A DNA stretch of 64,000 nt. It comes from Acorus gramineus. Taxonomy: Eukaryota; Streptophyta; Magnoliopsida; Acorales; Acoraceae. Location of the stretch: positions 3,224,001 to 3,288,000 of the forward strand of contig JAUJYN010000017.1 of the NCBI GenBank assembly GCA_030737835.1. Direction: 5' to 3'. Under the pieces are notes generated by a model, which worked only from the letters and a program-made list of their open reading frames with translations, did no database searches and was not told where the DNA came from. Of the stretch, positions 43,744 through 55,687 are shown piece by piece. The position numbers and the translations under genes were made by a program. Positions within the stretch are counted from its first letter, which is position 1; the number at the start of each line of letters is the position of its first letter.

Positions 43744-44529
43744 AACTTCTTTAACAAAGTCGTCTTCCATGTGATCAGCTGGGTGGTTTGTCAGCTGGGG
43801 TAACTCCCATGGGTTCCGGATCCGCTGCCAAAGCGTCCCCCGATTCCATTGATGGTTATTCCTCTGGATACCAACCTCCCGAGGAACTACGCCGTGTATG
43901 TGAGGGGATGGGAGGAGAGGGGGACCTTAGTCGAGTGTCGTGCCGATGTCACGAGCCGTGAGGAGTAAATGGTGTTGTATCGTTAGGAGTACGCGAGCAT
44001 CCTCAGGACCATGGAGGAGGAGATCCCGGACCCTTACGTAAGTATAGTCTTTGCCTTTCCCTTCTCCTTCTATTTTCTTCTCCTCTTGAGCGTTTCTTAA
44101 CAAAAACATTTTTCCTTTTGTACAGTTTGAAATGAATGAATTGGAGAAGAAGTTAGAGACTGCCAACCAGCATCTCCAGGCGAGGACCAAGCAGGTTGAG
44201 CGCTTGAGGACTCAAAGGCACCGCTTGCAAGATCAGGTGCGGATCCTCGAGGTTCAGGTGGAGGTGTTGGTGAGGGTGAGGGTCGACGGTGCTTCTTAAT
44301 CTTCTGCTCCTCCTTCGTTCATGTCTTCCGAGCGAGAGCTCGAGTTTGCAAGGGAGTTATGCATGGCACGGAGCGAGTTGGCGGCTACGCGGATGGAGCT
44401 TGGCCAGGCGAGGGAATCTCGCTCATAGCGCAGGATGGCATTGAGGGAGAAAGAGTTCACCATCCTGCGCCGTGAGCGAGATTCCCTCCAGGCGAGGGTG
44501 TTGGAGTTGGTGGTATGGCGGGCCGTTGC
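43744..44529 (+). pseudogene. PMD/coiled-coil gene copy 1, truncated both sides
   Basis: It is homologous to copy 2 from about 49110. Exon remnant 43744-44037 encodes KVVFHVISWVVCQLG, PLPKRPPIPLMVIP and NYAVYVRGWEERGTLVE, with stops at REE* and YR*. An 88-bp intron follows (44038-44125, GTAAGT...TACAG), the same length as in copy 2. The next exon encodes a coiled coil (MNELEKKLETANQHLQ...) with a stop near 44299. It ends where F2-e begins. Here the AV-Y codon that is a stop in copy 2 is intact, so the copies decayed independently. Function unknown. Confidence 0.78.
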
Positions 44530-47500
44530 CAAGGCGGCAATCCCCAAGACGTGGCAATATATATAATATTAGTATTCAAAACAAGAGGTCAACAATGACG
44601 CCAAATATATATAACATTCAAGGCTGGCAAAGCAATGTTAACTGATAGCTCAACTGAAAAATTTGGAAGCATAAAAATACCAATAAGTCTGTAAACCAAA
44701 ACATTATTACAGACTCGAATACACAATCACTATCCTGTGAGAGCCAAGTCTAGTCCAAGTAAAATACAACCAGTGCAACACGCATGATTTACCAATACAT
44801 ATGACACTAGGACTGCTGATAGCCTCGTACTCGCCGACCGCCGAACGGACACTTCCACGCACGCAAGACAACGCCACAGGGAAGCTCCAGCTCCATGTTC
44901 AACACAGCCCCTGTAGAAGAAACAGTGCGCGAGGGGTGAGCTACAAGCTCAGTGAGTGGCTAAAACTCAAACACCATCACAACAATTCAATACTAAGGCA
45001 ATTTCCTTTCAATGAAAAACATGGGTAGAAACCCAAAGATAATAAGGTCACGCGATGGCGCGACCATACCTCGCCCTCACTCCCGGAGGAGGCTCTTGGG
45101 ACACTTGGGATGGAACAACTATTAACAATAACACATGGTATTACTGATAACGAGATACAACGAGTCCATCCGCTACGAGGTAAAGATACACTACGATACC
45201 TCAAGTGTTAGAGGTAACATACCCAGAGTATACTCGATGGGTATAAGAGTCACGTGACTACATGACTTCAACTCACCCTCACCCTCACCCCTAAGGGTGA
45301 CACGGGACTGTTGGGAGAAATTCGTTTGCTCTACACCCTTCATCATCTGGTAGCCCTCTCCCGAGTAGCCTCTATCGGTATACTCCCATGATCAGTACAT
45401 CTGCCGATTGCGTCGGTAGTACCTTTAGGTGGGAGCCCTCTGTCAAGACAGCTTCAATGCTGGGCAGCGTCAACGGATCTGACGAAGGGGAGAGCGATCC
45501 ACTCTCACAATATCATTTGTTAGCCCTCTCTTGGGTAGCCTCTACCTGGTATACTCAGTTGATTAGTACATCTTGCCGCATGCATCAACAGTACCTACAG
45601 GTGGGGTGGGGGCCTCTGTTAGGATAGCTACAACCTAGGGTGCTTCAACACGGATGATATTGGGAGGAAACATTCCATGTTCGCAATGCAAACCCAATGG
45701 AAAAACAACTACTCTCGGTAATCACCTACCGATGCTATCGAATACACATGAACTCCCACACAGATGCGTTGCTCGGACGCAGGGAGTTACCTCGACTCTC
45801 GCACCAAAAATAAGCCCAAGGCATAACCCAATGAGCGGTTCATACACGCGCCTAGCACGGGTAAGCCTAGCTTAATGCCATAACCACCGGCTTAACGAAA
45901 CTTATATGACAATGAATTCTCCTGAATTCCAATCGAGTGCATCACTCAAATGCAAGGGGGCGATTACATCGCTAGCGCTCTAACTAATAAGGTACAACCC
46001 GATAGCGGGTCATACCCACGCCTATTACAGATAGGCCCAATTAGTCTAACATGCGCATAATCATAATAGGAGAATTCTACCGCAGTTATGTACATGAACC
46101 ACATGCACGATAACATAATAATTAATTATAGGGGTACTCCCTAACATGGATAAAAAGCATAAACAATATATATGCAACATACATATCAGGTGTGGCCTAA
46201 ATAATATACATACAAAGCTATTAATCATACAAGCATACAAGTGTACCCTAACATGCGTTGGATATCACCAACTTAAAGGGAAGGGTCAAACGCGATCTCG
46301 CGCACTAACAGGTGCATGCCAATATTCCCAAGCGAACTTGAGTCAAGTAGGAACCACATCTACTTACTCAGTTCGCATGAAGAGAGAGGGCGAGAAAGAG
46401 CTCATCATCTCTAGAAGTTGGTCATAGTTTTGCCCCAATGACATGGGCGCCACAACTACATCACACCCTGAAATCCTACGACCAGGGAATATTAAGTATG
46501 TACTCGGTTATTAACCCAGGCTTAATCAGGCTTAATCAGGTAGATATTACTAACATGGGGGGGCGGCGGTAGTATTACAACCAAGACTACCTAAGGCATG
46601 CCATATTCTATACATCCATATAAATACAAAGAGATACATGCCCGTACAAGCAGGGCGCATGCAAACATGGTTATTCATTCATGAATACAATACATAGGCA
46701 AGTATATGGTAGAATAGGGGTTTCTACGCAATATACGATCTATACAGGCCTAACATGCAAGATATCTAACATAATATGGGTTAGACATGACCATACTACT
46801 CATCTAAACAAGTAGTATAGTTAGGGTGCCCCACGGATGCGTGACGCACGACTACGTGCATCCAACGCTTCCCGAAGGGTTGGATCGAACCACTCACCTA
46901 ACGACCCATTCATCGCGAGTTCTGCCAACGAAAGCCCTATTGAGCCAATACCAAACTTTCACTTCTCTTGGCTTCTCATCACCCAAACCCATGACAGGCC
47001 CCAAATCGCAGCAACAGCAAAGAAAAGAGAGAGAGAGAGCCAAAACAGCCAATAAAGGCAACAAAGAAAAACAGGGGACTCACAACAATCTCTTCTTCTC
47101 CTCTCCTCCCCAAATGCCAGAGAAACCACTCTCTAATGCCCTAAATACATCAGATTTAGTGGGGTTGAAAGGACCAAATCGTCCCTGACCAGAAATTCTG
47201 GACAGGCTTCACTAGAACAGCCATAACTTCCACAATCTAGCTCCGAATTGTACAATTCAAAAACCATTGGAAAGCCAAAAAGATTATCTACAAATTTTGT
47301 GTTTATGCGAAGATCCAATAACTTCTCCAGCTATTCGAAAATGTGAGCTAAACATTCAAACAGGGCTGCTGCCAGGATTTTCTCATCCCTGGGGTATAAT
47401 TGGAAAAATACCCATAACTTTTGCTACAAGAATCCAGATGATCTAATTCCACTTTTACATGAAAGCTAACTCAAAAATGAACATCCCATGATAAAATCAT

Positions 47501-47742
47501 ATTTAAACTACTTCATCTTGGATATTAACAAAATTAAATCTGAATACCAATCGAAACTGCATATTTTCTAAAACGTTACTCGAATTCGATGAAATTCTTA
47601 TGGGAAGTACAAAACGGTACTAGAACCCATAATATGCAGTTAAATTTTCAATCAGAGCACTCCAACTCCCACAGGTAGCTAAAAGCCAAAATTTTAGCGA
47701 CTCCGATCGAAAAATAAGGCTCCAAATGACACAGGCAGAACA
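44530..47742 (-). repeat. F2-e LTR, nearly complete
   Basis: It starts at GGCAATCCCCAAGACGTGGC, lacking roughly the first 15-20 bases of an F2 terminus, and ends CAGGCAGAACA. It has the TGAGCT/AGCTCA hairpin near 44935, GAATTC-TCCT-GAATTC (45914-45929), a near-intact palindrome (46795-46820) and U3. It has no CpG-dense block and no internal region. It truncates PMD copy 1. Confidence 0.85.
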
Positions 47743-47972
47743 GCATGAGTGTTAAGGGAGGGACAAGTTCTTTTGTATGTTTAGGTGAGTTTATGAAAGG
47801 TGTATAAGTATAATGGATAGTGATGAAAGAAAGTATGTAAGCATATGACAGTAATGACGACGGTGGGATAAGAGGGTAATATATGTTTTATAAGGAAAAG
47901 TTTTGTAAAGGGGGGGGGGGGGGATTTCCTTTTAAGGTTTTTATATACTTCATGCTTTTGCTTTGATTTTGT
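47743..47972. other. AT-rich spacer with a 14-G run
   Basis: No gene or known repeat seen. A run of 14 G stands at 47910-47923. It leads directly into PMD copy 2 and could hold its 5' flank. Confidence 0.4.
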
Positions 47973-50443
47973 ATGTGGGAATTCCTAACTAGCATGCCTT
48001 TCGAATCGTATTCGGGCCCTCTAGCATGGGACGAAGAGATGGTACTCCGCCTTGGGGCATGGGGAGAGGGACCTGGTGGATGGAGCGGGCTTTCACTCCT
48101 TTTTCTTGATCGAGCCCTTCCACGTTCATCGCCCTTATCTCGAGGCGTTGGCAGAGCGGTGGGATCCGAAGTGCTATGCATTCATCCTCCCCACTAGTGC
48201 GGTGATGCCGACACTCGAGGACGTTGAGCGGATCACAGGCTTCCCAGCCTTGGGTGAGGCGGTGATAGCAGCCACCAGTCCCAACTAGAAATTGCTTTTT
48301 CAAGAGCTGATCGATGAATGGGAGTTCGTGGAGCGAGAGAGGACGTTGAACCGGATTCCTCTTGGGTGACTGTCGGGGCAGTATGGCCTCAGTTCATTTA
48401 CACGCCGTCAGAAAAGTGAGGCCATGGCTAGCTACGAGCGTAAGAGGTGGATGATCGAGGCAAGAGAGGTTGTTCCATGCCCACAGAGGGCGCGGAGGGA
48501 GTTGAGGGCGTTCTTTCTCTACTTCTTTTGTTGGGTCCTCTTCTCGACGGCCTCTAACAAGGTATCCTCCCATTTCTTGCTTCTGATGGAGAACTTGGAG
48601 ACGATGGGCAACTTTGCTTGGGGCGCGGCCATGCTTGCTCACCTCTTTGTCGAGTTGTCGAAGAAGGTGAAGAGGGCCGGGGCCAAGAACCTTGGTGGTT
48701 TTGCGGCGTTCTTACATGTATGGGTCAATAAAAGATAGAAATGATATTTCTTTGGTGTTTATTTACTTCACATGACTTGAATTTGATTGTTCCTTTCCGC
48801 AGATTTTTGGGTATGAGCATTTCGCCATCGCTCACCTGACTCAGATGGTTTTTGACCGTGCCCTTCCTTGGGCCATGAGATGGGTGCCCCAGGGTCTTCT
48901 CGCTTGCGCCGCCTTGCGCAACTTCGAGAGGTTTTCCCCGCGTTGAAGGAAGAGGAGGTATATATATTTTTTTTTGGATTTTCTAGTTTTTACTTGATTT
49001 TCTTTGACTAAGCTCTCTTCTTTATTCCTTGGTATCTCTTGTTGTAGATGACCTGGAGGCCGTACGCCAAGCAGGAAGTCCCTGAGGAGCTGTCGAGGGA
49101 TATCTGGCTAAGATTCTTTAATGAGGTCGTCTATCATGCGATCAGCTGGGTGGTTCGTCAGCTCGTGTACTTCCAGTGGGTGCCTACCGATCTGCCGAAG
49201 CGTCCTCCAATTTTGGTGGCCGGCATTCCTTGGGATACGAACCTCCCAATGAACTATGCTGTGTAATTGTGGGGATGGGTTGAGAGGGGGACTTTGGTTG
49301 AGCGCCACCCTGACGTGACGTCGAATGACGACTACCTAGCTTGGTATCGTCAAGAGTATGCGACCATCCTCGAGACCATGGAGGTAGTCATCCCTGATTC
49401 TTATGTAAGTATAGCCTTGGCCCTCCTCTTTTCTTTTCCTCTCTTTTCCTCTTAAGTGTTCTTAATGTATATGTTTTCCTTTTGTTGTGTAGTTTCAGAT
49501 GAATGAATTGGAGAAGAAGTTAGAAACGGCCAGCCAACATCTCCAAGAATGGACCAATCAGGTGGAACGCTTGAGGATCCAAAGGGGTTGCTTGCAGGAT
49601 CAGGTGCGGGTCCTCGAGGTTCAGGTGGAGGCGTTGGCGAGGGCGAGGGCCGACAGTGCTTCTTCCTCCTCTTCTCCTCCTCCATCCATGGTTTCTGAGC
49701 GAGAGCTCGAGTTGGCGAGGGAGTTAGACGTGGCCCGGAGCAAGTTGATGGTCACGAGGATGGATCTTGATCAAGCGAGGGAGATGGCCACCTAGGTTGA
49801 GGAGGATATGGGCCGGCTGAGGTCTAAGATGGTGTTGAGAAAGCTGGAGTTCGCCATCCTGCGCCATGAGCGAGACTCCCTCCAGGTGAGTGTGTTGGAG
49901 TTGGAGGAATTGACGAGCGTTCCCGGTGTCTTGGTGGGAGATCTTATCCATTCCCTTCAGGTAGCTGGAGATAGGGACCGGGATGCGCTTTAGTCGAGCA
50001 AGGAGAGGCTCCGGGCTGCAGAGGTGAGGGCAAGGGAGCTCGAGGAGAGATTGAGGGTGGTCGAGGATTGATCGAGAGGGGTGGAGGCACGCCTTCGCCA
50101 GAGGTTGGAGAGGAGAGATAGAGACATCCAGCAGGTCCACCTCTGGGAAGCCACCATGAGGGGGAAGTTGGTCGGTGGAGGGGCCATGACCAAGGCGGAC
50201 CTCAACCTCCTCCCCCTCGAGCATGAGCATTCCCTCTCAGCTTCCTTCGCTACGGGGGCTATGTTCAGTCGAGCTTCATGTCCTTCGGTGACCCAGAGCC
50301 GTGGGAGGTATACGAGATCCGCGTCTTCGGTCCGAGAGACTCCTACTGCCCCAGATGCTCCAGAGGTTCAGTCTTCTCCTTAGCCATTGCCACCTTCTCA
50401 GCCAGGCCAGGATGCTCCTCCTTCGATTCAGCCTCCCGTGGAT
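47973..50443 (+). pseudogene. PMD/coiled-coil gene copy 2, broken
   Basis: The N-terminal part is a plant mobile domain (ESYSGPLAWDEEMVLRLG; after a frameshift PYLEALAERWDPKCYAFILP and TPTLEDVERITGFP), the domain of MAIL/MAIN proteins and of many plant transposons. Three introns have consensus borders: 48718-48802, 48958-49047 and 49405-49492. The last exon encodes a long coiled coil (MNELEKKLETASQHLQ; ARELEERLRVVED). Stops occur at 48286, 48368, 49264, 49793 and 49991 and near 50070, many compatible with C-to-T changes of CAG or CGA. F1-c truncates it at 50443. It could be a transposon-borne gene rather than a host gene. Confidence 0.82.
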
Positions 50444-53059
50444 TGTCACGCCCCAGGGCGGCCGTCCCCGATACGTGGCAAATATATATAATATCAGCAG
50501 TCTATACAGGAGATCAATAAAATACTCTAAACAACATCAAGAGTGACAACACAATCAATAATGTAGCTGACATAATATATATACATATAGCGGAAGCTTA
50601 AACGACTGAGTCTGTAATTCAAAAACATATTACAGACCAGAATACATAATCAACTGTCCTGTGAGAGCCAATATAAACAAAGACATCCAAATACAAGTGT
50701 TGTGCCCAAGCACGGATAACAATACATACAAGCAAGAAGGGGATGCTGATGGCCTCTCACTCGCAGAACCCAAAACGTGACGCTGCTCCGCTACTGCTGT
50801 GATGCCTCGGGGAGCTCCTCCTTCAGATCCGACTCAGATACAACTGGAGGAAAAGAATATGCGAGGGGTGAGCCACACGCTCAGTGAATGGCACAATCTA
50901 TGCAACACAACTCATATTAACCTTAAAATAATTAAAATCCCTAAACGGGAGTAACTGTACAAACTGGTGGGTCGTAACATCGCCGACCCACCCCACCCTC
51001 ACCCTCACCCTTTAAGGGGTGACATGGGCCTTTTGGGATAGACTAGACTGCTCTCCACCCTTGTCCACCAGTAGCCTCTCCCTCGCGTAGCCTCTACCTG
51101 GTATACTCCCACGATCAGCACCCTCCGACGCATCGGTGGTACCTACAGATGGGAGCCCTCTGTCAGGACAGCTTTCCAATGCCGGGGAGTCCCTACTCGG
51201 ATCCAACGAAGGGGAGAAAACAGCCTACCCACACGGATACGATCCTCTTGGATCCGTCGACAACGATTTCTAACACTACTAATGTCATGAATTCTCAAGA
51301 ATTCCTCCAGGGCGCATAACTAAGATGCGGGGAAACATATATTATAACAACAAGGTTATAATATTCTCTAAGGCATGCTTATACCAATATAACTACATTT
51401 GATTTAAATAAATTAAACTAAATGGGAATCATGCGTAGGTCAAGGCTTTCCTAGCATGGGACATGGTGTCTAGGCATGTATGGGCCTCTATACATGGTAT
51501 CTGGATGTATATCCCTAGCATACAAGGTCTAATATGGCATGGTTACATCATATTAAAACATGCATTACATAGTTTTTCATTTAGCACAAGTTAATATACA
51601 ATTATGGTGCCCCAGGGGAGGGCAATGCACGCCTACGTGCATCGAACGCCTGCCTACTGGGTTGGATTGACCCACTCACCGAAACCCGGGTCATTGCGTG
51701 ACCGTTCGCCAAGATCTGCAAGACATGGGCATTCAATATGGTGAGTAAACTACACAATACACATGAAATTTACTAGAAATACCCAATTACTCGGACAAGC
51801 ATGCATACGGACTCGCACGCATGCAAGCACACACGTACGCACACGAGTCTGAGTGCCCCGACACCCACCCGAACCCTCGGGCAGCCACAGGCATGGGCCC
51901 CCGCACGCGCACGCACGAATGCGCACGCACGCATGCGCCCCTGCACCCCTGGCACACTGCCCGCGCGCCCAGACGCGTCGCCGCATGCGCGCACACACTC
52001 GCGCGTGCCCGCGCGCACCGCGCATCCAGCCTAAGCGCCCTCGCACGCCCCGCGCGCCCTCACAGAACCCAGCACGCATGCCCGCGCGTCTGCGCGTATG
52101 CGGGCGTGCCCGCCAGCTTGCCCGTCTGCGCGCGCCAGCGCCCTTCTGCGCACGTAGACGCGCGGGCGCCCGAACCCCTCCCACCCCCTCCTCAGCTCTC
52201 CCACACCCCCTACCACCCATGCTAGGCATGCTTGAACACTTCAAAGTCCTAACAATCATCTAAAACAAGCTAAGGGAGGAGGAGAACTTACCAATAGGAG
52301 GGAAAGGAAAAAGGGGGAAAGCTCGGGTGCCCTTTGCGCACCAAACCACCACAACCGCCACCACCAAGACCACCACCTTCTCAGCCACTCACCAGCCCTT
52401 GATGGCTGAAAACAGGGGTGGGGAGGGAAGGCATGAGAGGGAGATAGAGAGAAGGAAAACAAAAACAAACTCCATACAAGGGTAGCACACACACATACCT
52501 TCACTTCTCCTCTCTAGGGTTTTCTTCTTCTTCTTCTTCTACCTCTATTTGGAACAACAAGAAGAGGGAGTGATGGAGTGTGTGAGAGGGAGATGGAGAT
52601 GGGGAAGAAGGGGGACGCCCACTAATAGGACCACACACACACTCACACACTTAATGAAAAAAAAAAAAAAAAGGGTTGGTGAGGCTTGACTTTGAGTCAA
52701 CCCAACCACACAAAAAAACAAAAGGGTTTGACCAAGTCAATGGTCAAATTTGACTTGGTCCAAGTCTTCTTGACTTGGTCAAGTCCCCTTTGACATTCCA
52801 AATCGGTCAAAACCCGGATACGATTCAGAACTGCCAAATTCTAAAACGTTACCGGAATTCGATGAAATTTTCGTGAGTGGCTCGAAATGGCACCAGGACT
52901 CATAATGTGCAGTTAGATTTTCAATCGGAGTTCTCGAGCTCATGCAGATAGCTAAAAGTCTAAAATTTTAGCGGTTCCGATCGAAAAAAGAAAAAATTGG
53001 AAAACTGCCAGAAATGTCCCAAAGGTGACCAAAAGGCTAAAAGTGACACATATATAACA
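50444..53059 (-). repeat. F1-c 3' LTR (2616 bp)
   Basis: TGTCACGCCCC to ATATATAACA, then the polypurine tract. It has one G-rich/hairpin unit (about 50965-51040), GAATTC-spaced motifs near 51290 and a CpG-dense block (51790-52170). The AT-rich site near 51350 is empty of Mx. It is inserted in PMD copy 2. Confidence 0.92.
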
Positions 53060-53072
53060 TTCTTCCCCCCTT
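53060..53072 (-). other. Polypurine tract of F1-c
   Basis: TTCTTCCCCCCTT, the exact complement of the F1-a and F1-b tracts, directly after the LTR terminus. Confidence 0.9.
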
Positions 53073-53107
53073 AGGAAATTTTGTCCACAAAATTAATACA
53101 AAAACAT

Positions 53108-54512
53108 CTAGGAAGGGAAAAGATGTGGATATGCGCCACGCATGGCGTCCTCGCGCTCCCAAGTGGCCTCGGCACCAGAACGGTGTTGCCATCGCACCTT
53201 AACCAGCTGGACGGTCTTGGTGCGGAGCCTCTTCTCGCGTCGGTCCAGGATCTCGATCGGCTGCTCCACGAATGACAAGTCCGGCTCGAAGACGAGCGGC
53301 TCGAACGGAATAACGTGAGCAGGATCGTGGACGTAACGCCTCAGCTGCGAGACATGGAAGACGTCATGGGCTTGAGCCAACTGTGGGGGCAGGGCTATGC
53401 GATAGGCCACCTCTCCAATCCGCTCAAGGATGAGAAATGGCCCAATGTAACGCGGACTCAGCTTGCCCCGCACACCGAAACGGAAGATGCCCTTCATCGG
53501 GGACACCTTCAGGAAAACATGGTCACCAACCTCGAAGGCGAGCTCACGGCGACGACGATCGGCGTAGCTCTTCTGACGGCTCTGAGCGACTCGGATACGC
53601 TCACGAATCGTCTTGACCATCTCTGAGGTCTGGTGGATGATCTCTGGTCCCTCCAACTGGCGCTCTCCGACCTCGTCCCAACACAAGGGGGACCTGCAGC
53701 TGCGGCCATAGAGCGCTTCATATGGTGCCATCCGAATACTCGAGTGGTAGCTGTTGTTGTAGGCGAACTCCACCAACGGGAGATGCCTCTCCCAACTGCC
53801 CCAAAGTCGAGAACGCAAGCTCGCAGCATGTCCTCCAGGGTCTGAATCGTCCTCTCCGACTGGCCGTCCGTCTGCGGATGAAACGCTGTACTGAAGTGGA
53901 GGTTCGTACCAAGGGCGTGCTGAAGGCTACGCCAGAACCTCGAAGTAAACCTCGCGTCTCTATCGGAAATGATGCTGACGGGAGTGCCATGGAGACGAAC
54001 AATCTCGGAGACAAACAACTGTGCCAGGGTGTCCAGAGAATCGGTGAGTCGAATGGGGAGGAAATGAGCGGACTTAGTCAGTCGGTCGACGATTACCCAG
54101 ATGGCATCGCGACCCGAACGTGACCTCGGCAAACCCAAAACGAAGTCCATGGTGATCTGCTCCCACTTCCACTGAGGAATCTCAATGGACTGCAGCTTCC
54201 CCGCAGGACGCTGATGTTCCGACTTCACCTGCTGGCATACCAAGCAACGGGCAACGAAGCGGCCAATATCCGCCTTCATCCCGCGCCACCAGTAGCCACG
54301 ACGAAGGCCCTGTACATCTTCGTGCCACCAGGATGCACTGTGTACCTCGAACGATGGGCCTCGTCCAAGATCTTCTGCTTCAACTCTGCGTCGTCAGGAA
54401 TGCATACTCGACCTCTGAACCGCAGGATTCCGTCCTCGCGAATCTGGTAGTCCGGACGCTCGCCCCGGGCGACGCCTTCAGAGAGGACTAGAAAGTGAGG
54501 ATCCTGCCCCTG
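53108..54512 (-). pseudogene. pol: F1-c integrase with chromodomain
   Basis: The minus strand carries the zinc-binding region (from about 54400), a core with D (54145-54147, TMDFVLGLP), D (53962-53964, IISDRDARF) and E (53854-53856, [13 protein letters not shown]) in D-X60-D-X35-E spacing, then [20 protein letters not shown], the GPF motif and a C-terminal chromodomain (EILDRREKRL, LVKVRWQHRS, EATWE, YPHLF). This is the Tekay/Del chromovirus layout. One frameshift lies near 54300 and one near 53815. The catalytic residues are all present. Upstream parts are cut by solo LTR S4. Confidence 0.92.
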
Positions 54513-55029
54513 TGTCACGACCCAGGGCGGCCGTCCCGGGTCGCGGCAAGTGTATACAAGATATCAGCAGTCTAAACAGGGAATCAATAAATCACTCTAA
54601 ACAACAACTAAAATGACAACAACACAGATGAAAGCAAGGCTGACATAATATATACACAGATAGCGGAAGCTAAAAGACTGAGTCTGTAATCCAAAAACAT
54701 ACTACAGACTCGATACAAATCAAATGTCCTGTGAGAGCCAATATACACACATACATCCAAATAATACACAAACTGGGTGCCCAAGCACGGAAATATATAC
54801 ATACAATCAAAAGGATGGATGCTGATGGCCTCAGAAACTCGCGGGACGTAGCGCTACTCCGCTACTGGTGCAGTCGCTCAGGGAGCTCCTCCTTCAAGTC
54901 CTCCTCAGTAATCACTGGAAAAAATATCATGCGAGGGGTGAGCCACACGCTCAGTGAATAGCACAACCCATGCATCACAGATCATATTAACCACCATTAA
55001 TCAGCAACTAGCCTCAAAGTGGCATACAA

Positions 55030-55262
55030 CATAATCCAGTGGTTCGTTACATCACCGAACCATCATACCCTCACCCTCACCCCTCAATAGGTGACATAGG
55101 ATATTGGGACTTATAATCATCCATACACATCCATACACCCTCACCCTCACCCCTCAATAGGTGACATAGGATATTGGGACTGATAATCATCCAAACACAT
55201 CCATACACATCCATACACCCTCACCCTCACCCCTCAACAAGTGACATAGGATATTGGGACTG
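55030..55262 (-). repeat. G-rich array in S4 with a double-changed hairpin
   Basis: Three units with CCCTCACCCTCACCCCTCAA. The first keeps a hairpin whose arms read GGTTCG (55041-55046) and CGAACC (55056-55061) instead of GGGTCG and CGACCC. The other two units have lost the hairpin and have ACATCCATACA repeats instead. Confidence 0.82.
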
Positions 55263-55571
55263 ACTAGGCTGTTAATCATCCTTGGTCCACCGATAGCCTC
55301 TCCTCCACACCGTAGCTTGCCTGGTCTACTCCCACATTCAGCACAGTCCGAGTCCAAGATCAGGAGGTGCCTACTGATGGGAGCCCTCTGTCAGGATAGC
55401 CTGTCTAACGCTGAGGAGTTCCTACACGGATCCAACGAATGGGAGAGAAACAGCCTACCCACACGCATATGATCCACTCGGATCCGCTGACAACACATCT
55501 CTACAACTCTAGTGTCTTGAATTCATCAGAATTCCTCCAGGGCGCATAACCAAGATGCGGGGAACAAAGAC

Positions 55572-55687
55572 GGGAAAAGAAACCTTGGGAGGGCACCATG
55601 AGGTCCCGATATAGGACGTCCCGACAACCAAACAAGGAACACAGAGCACCCTAGCCCGGGTCTCAATGTTGACCTCGCAAGGCCCCT
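55572..55687 (-). repeat. Mx short repeat, copy 10
   Basis: GGGAAAAGAAACCTTGGGAG to AAGGCCCC. The right flank is TTAATATTCCC. The left flank (GGGGAACAAAGAC) has lost the AT-rich copy, probably by a deletion. Confidence 0.8.
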
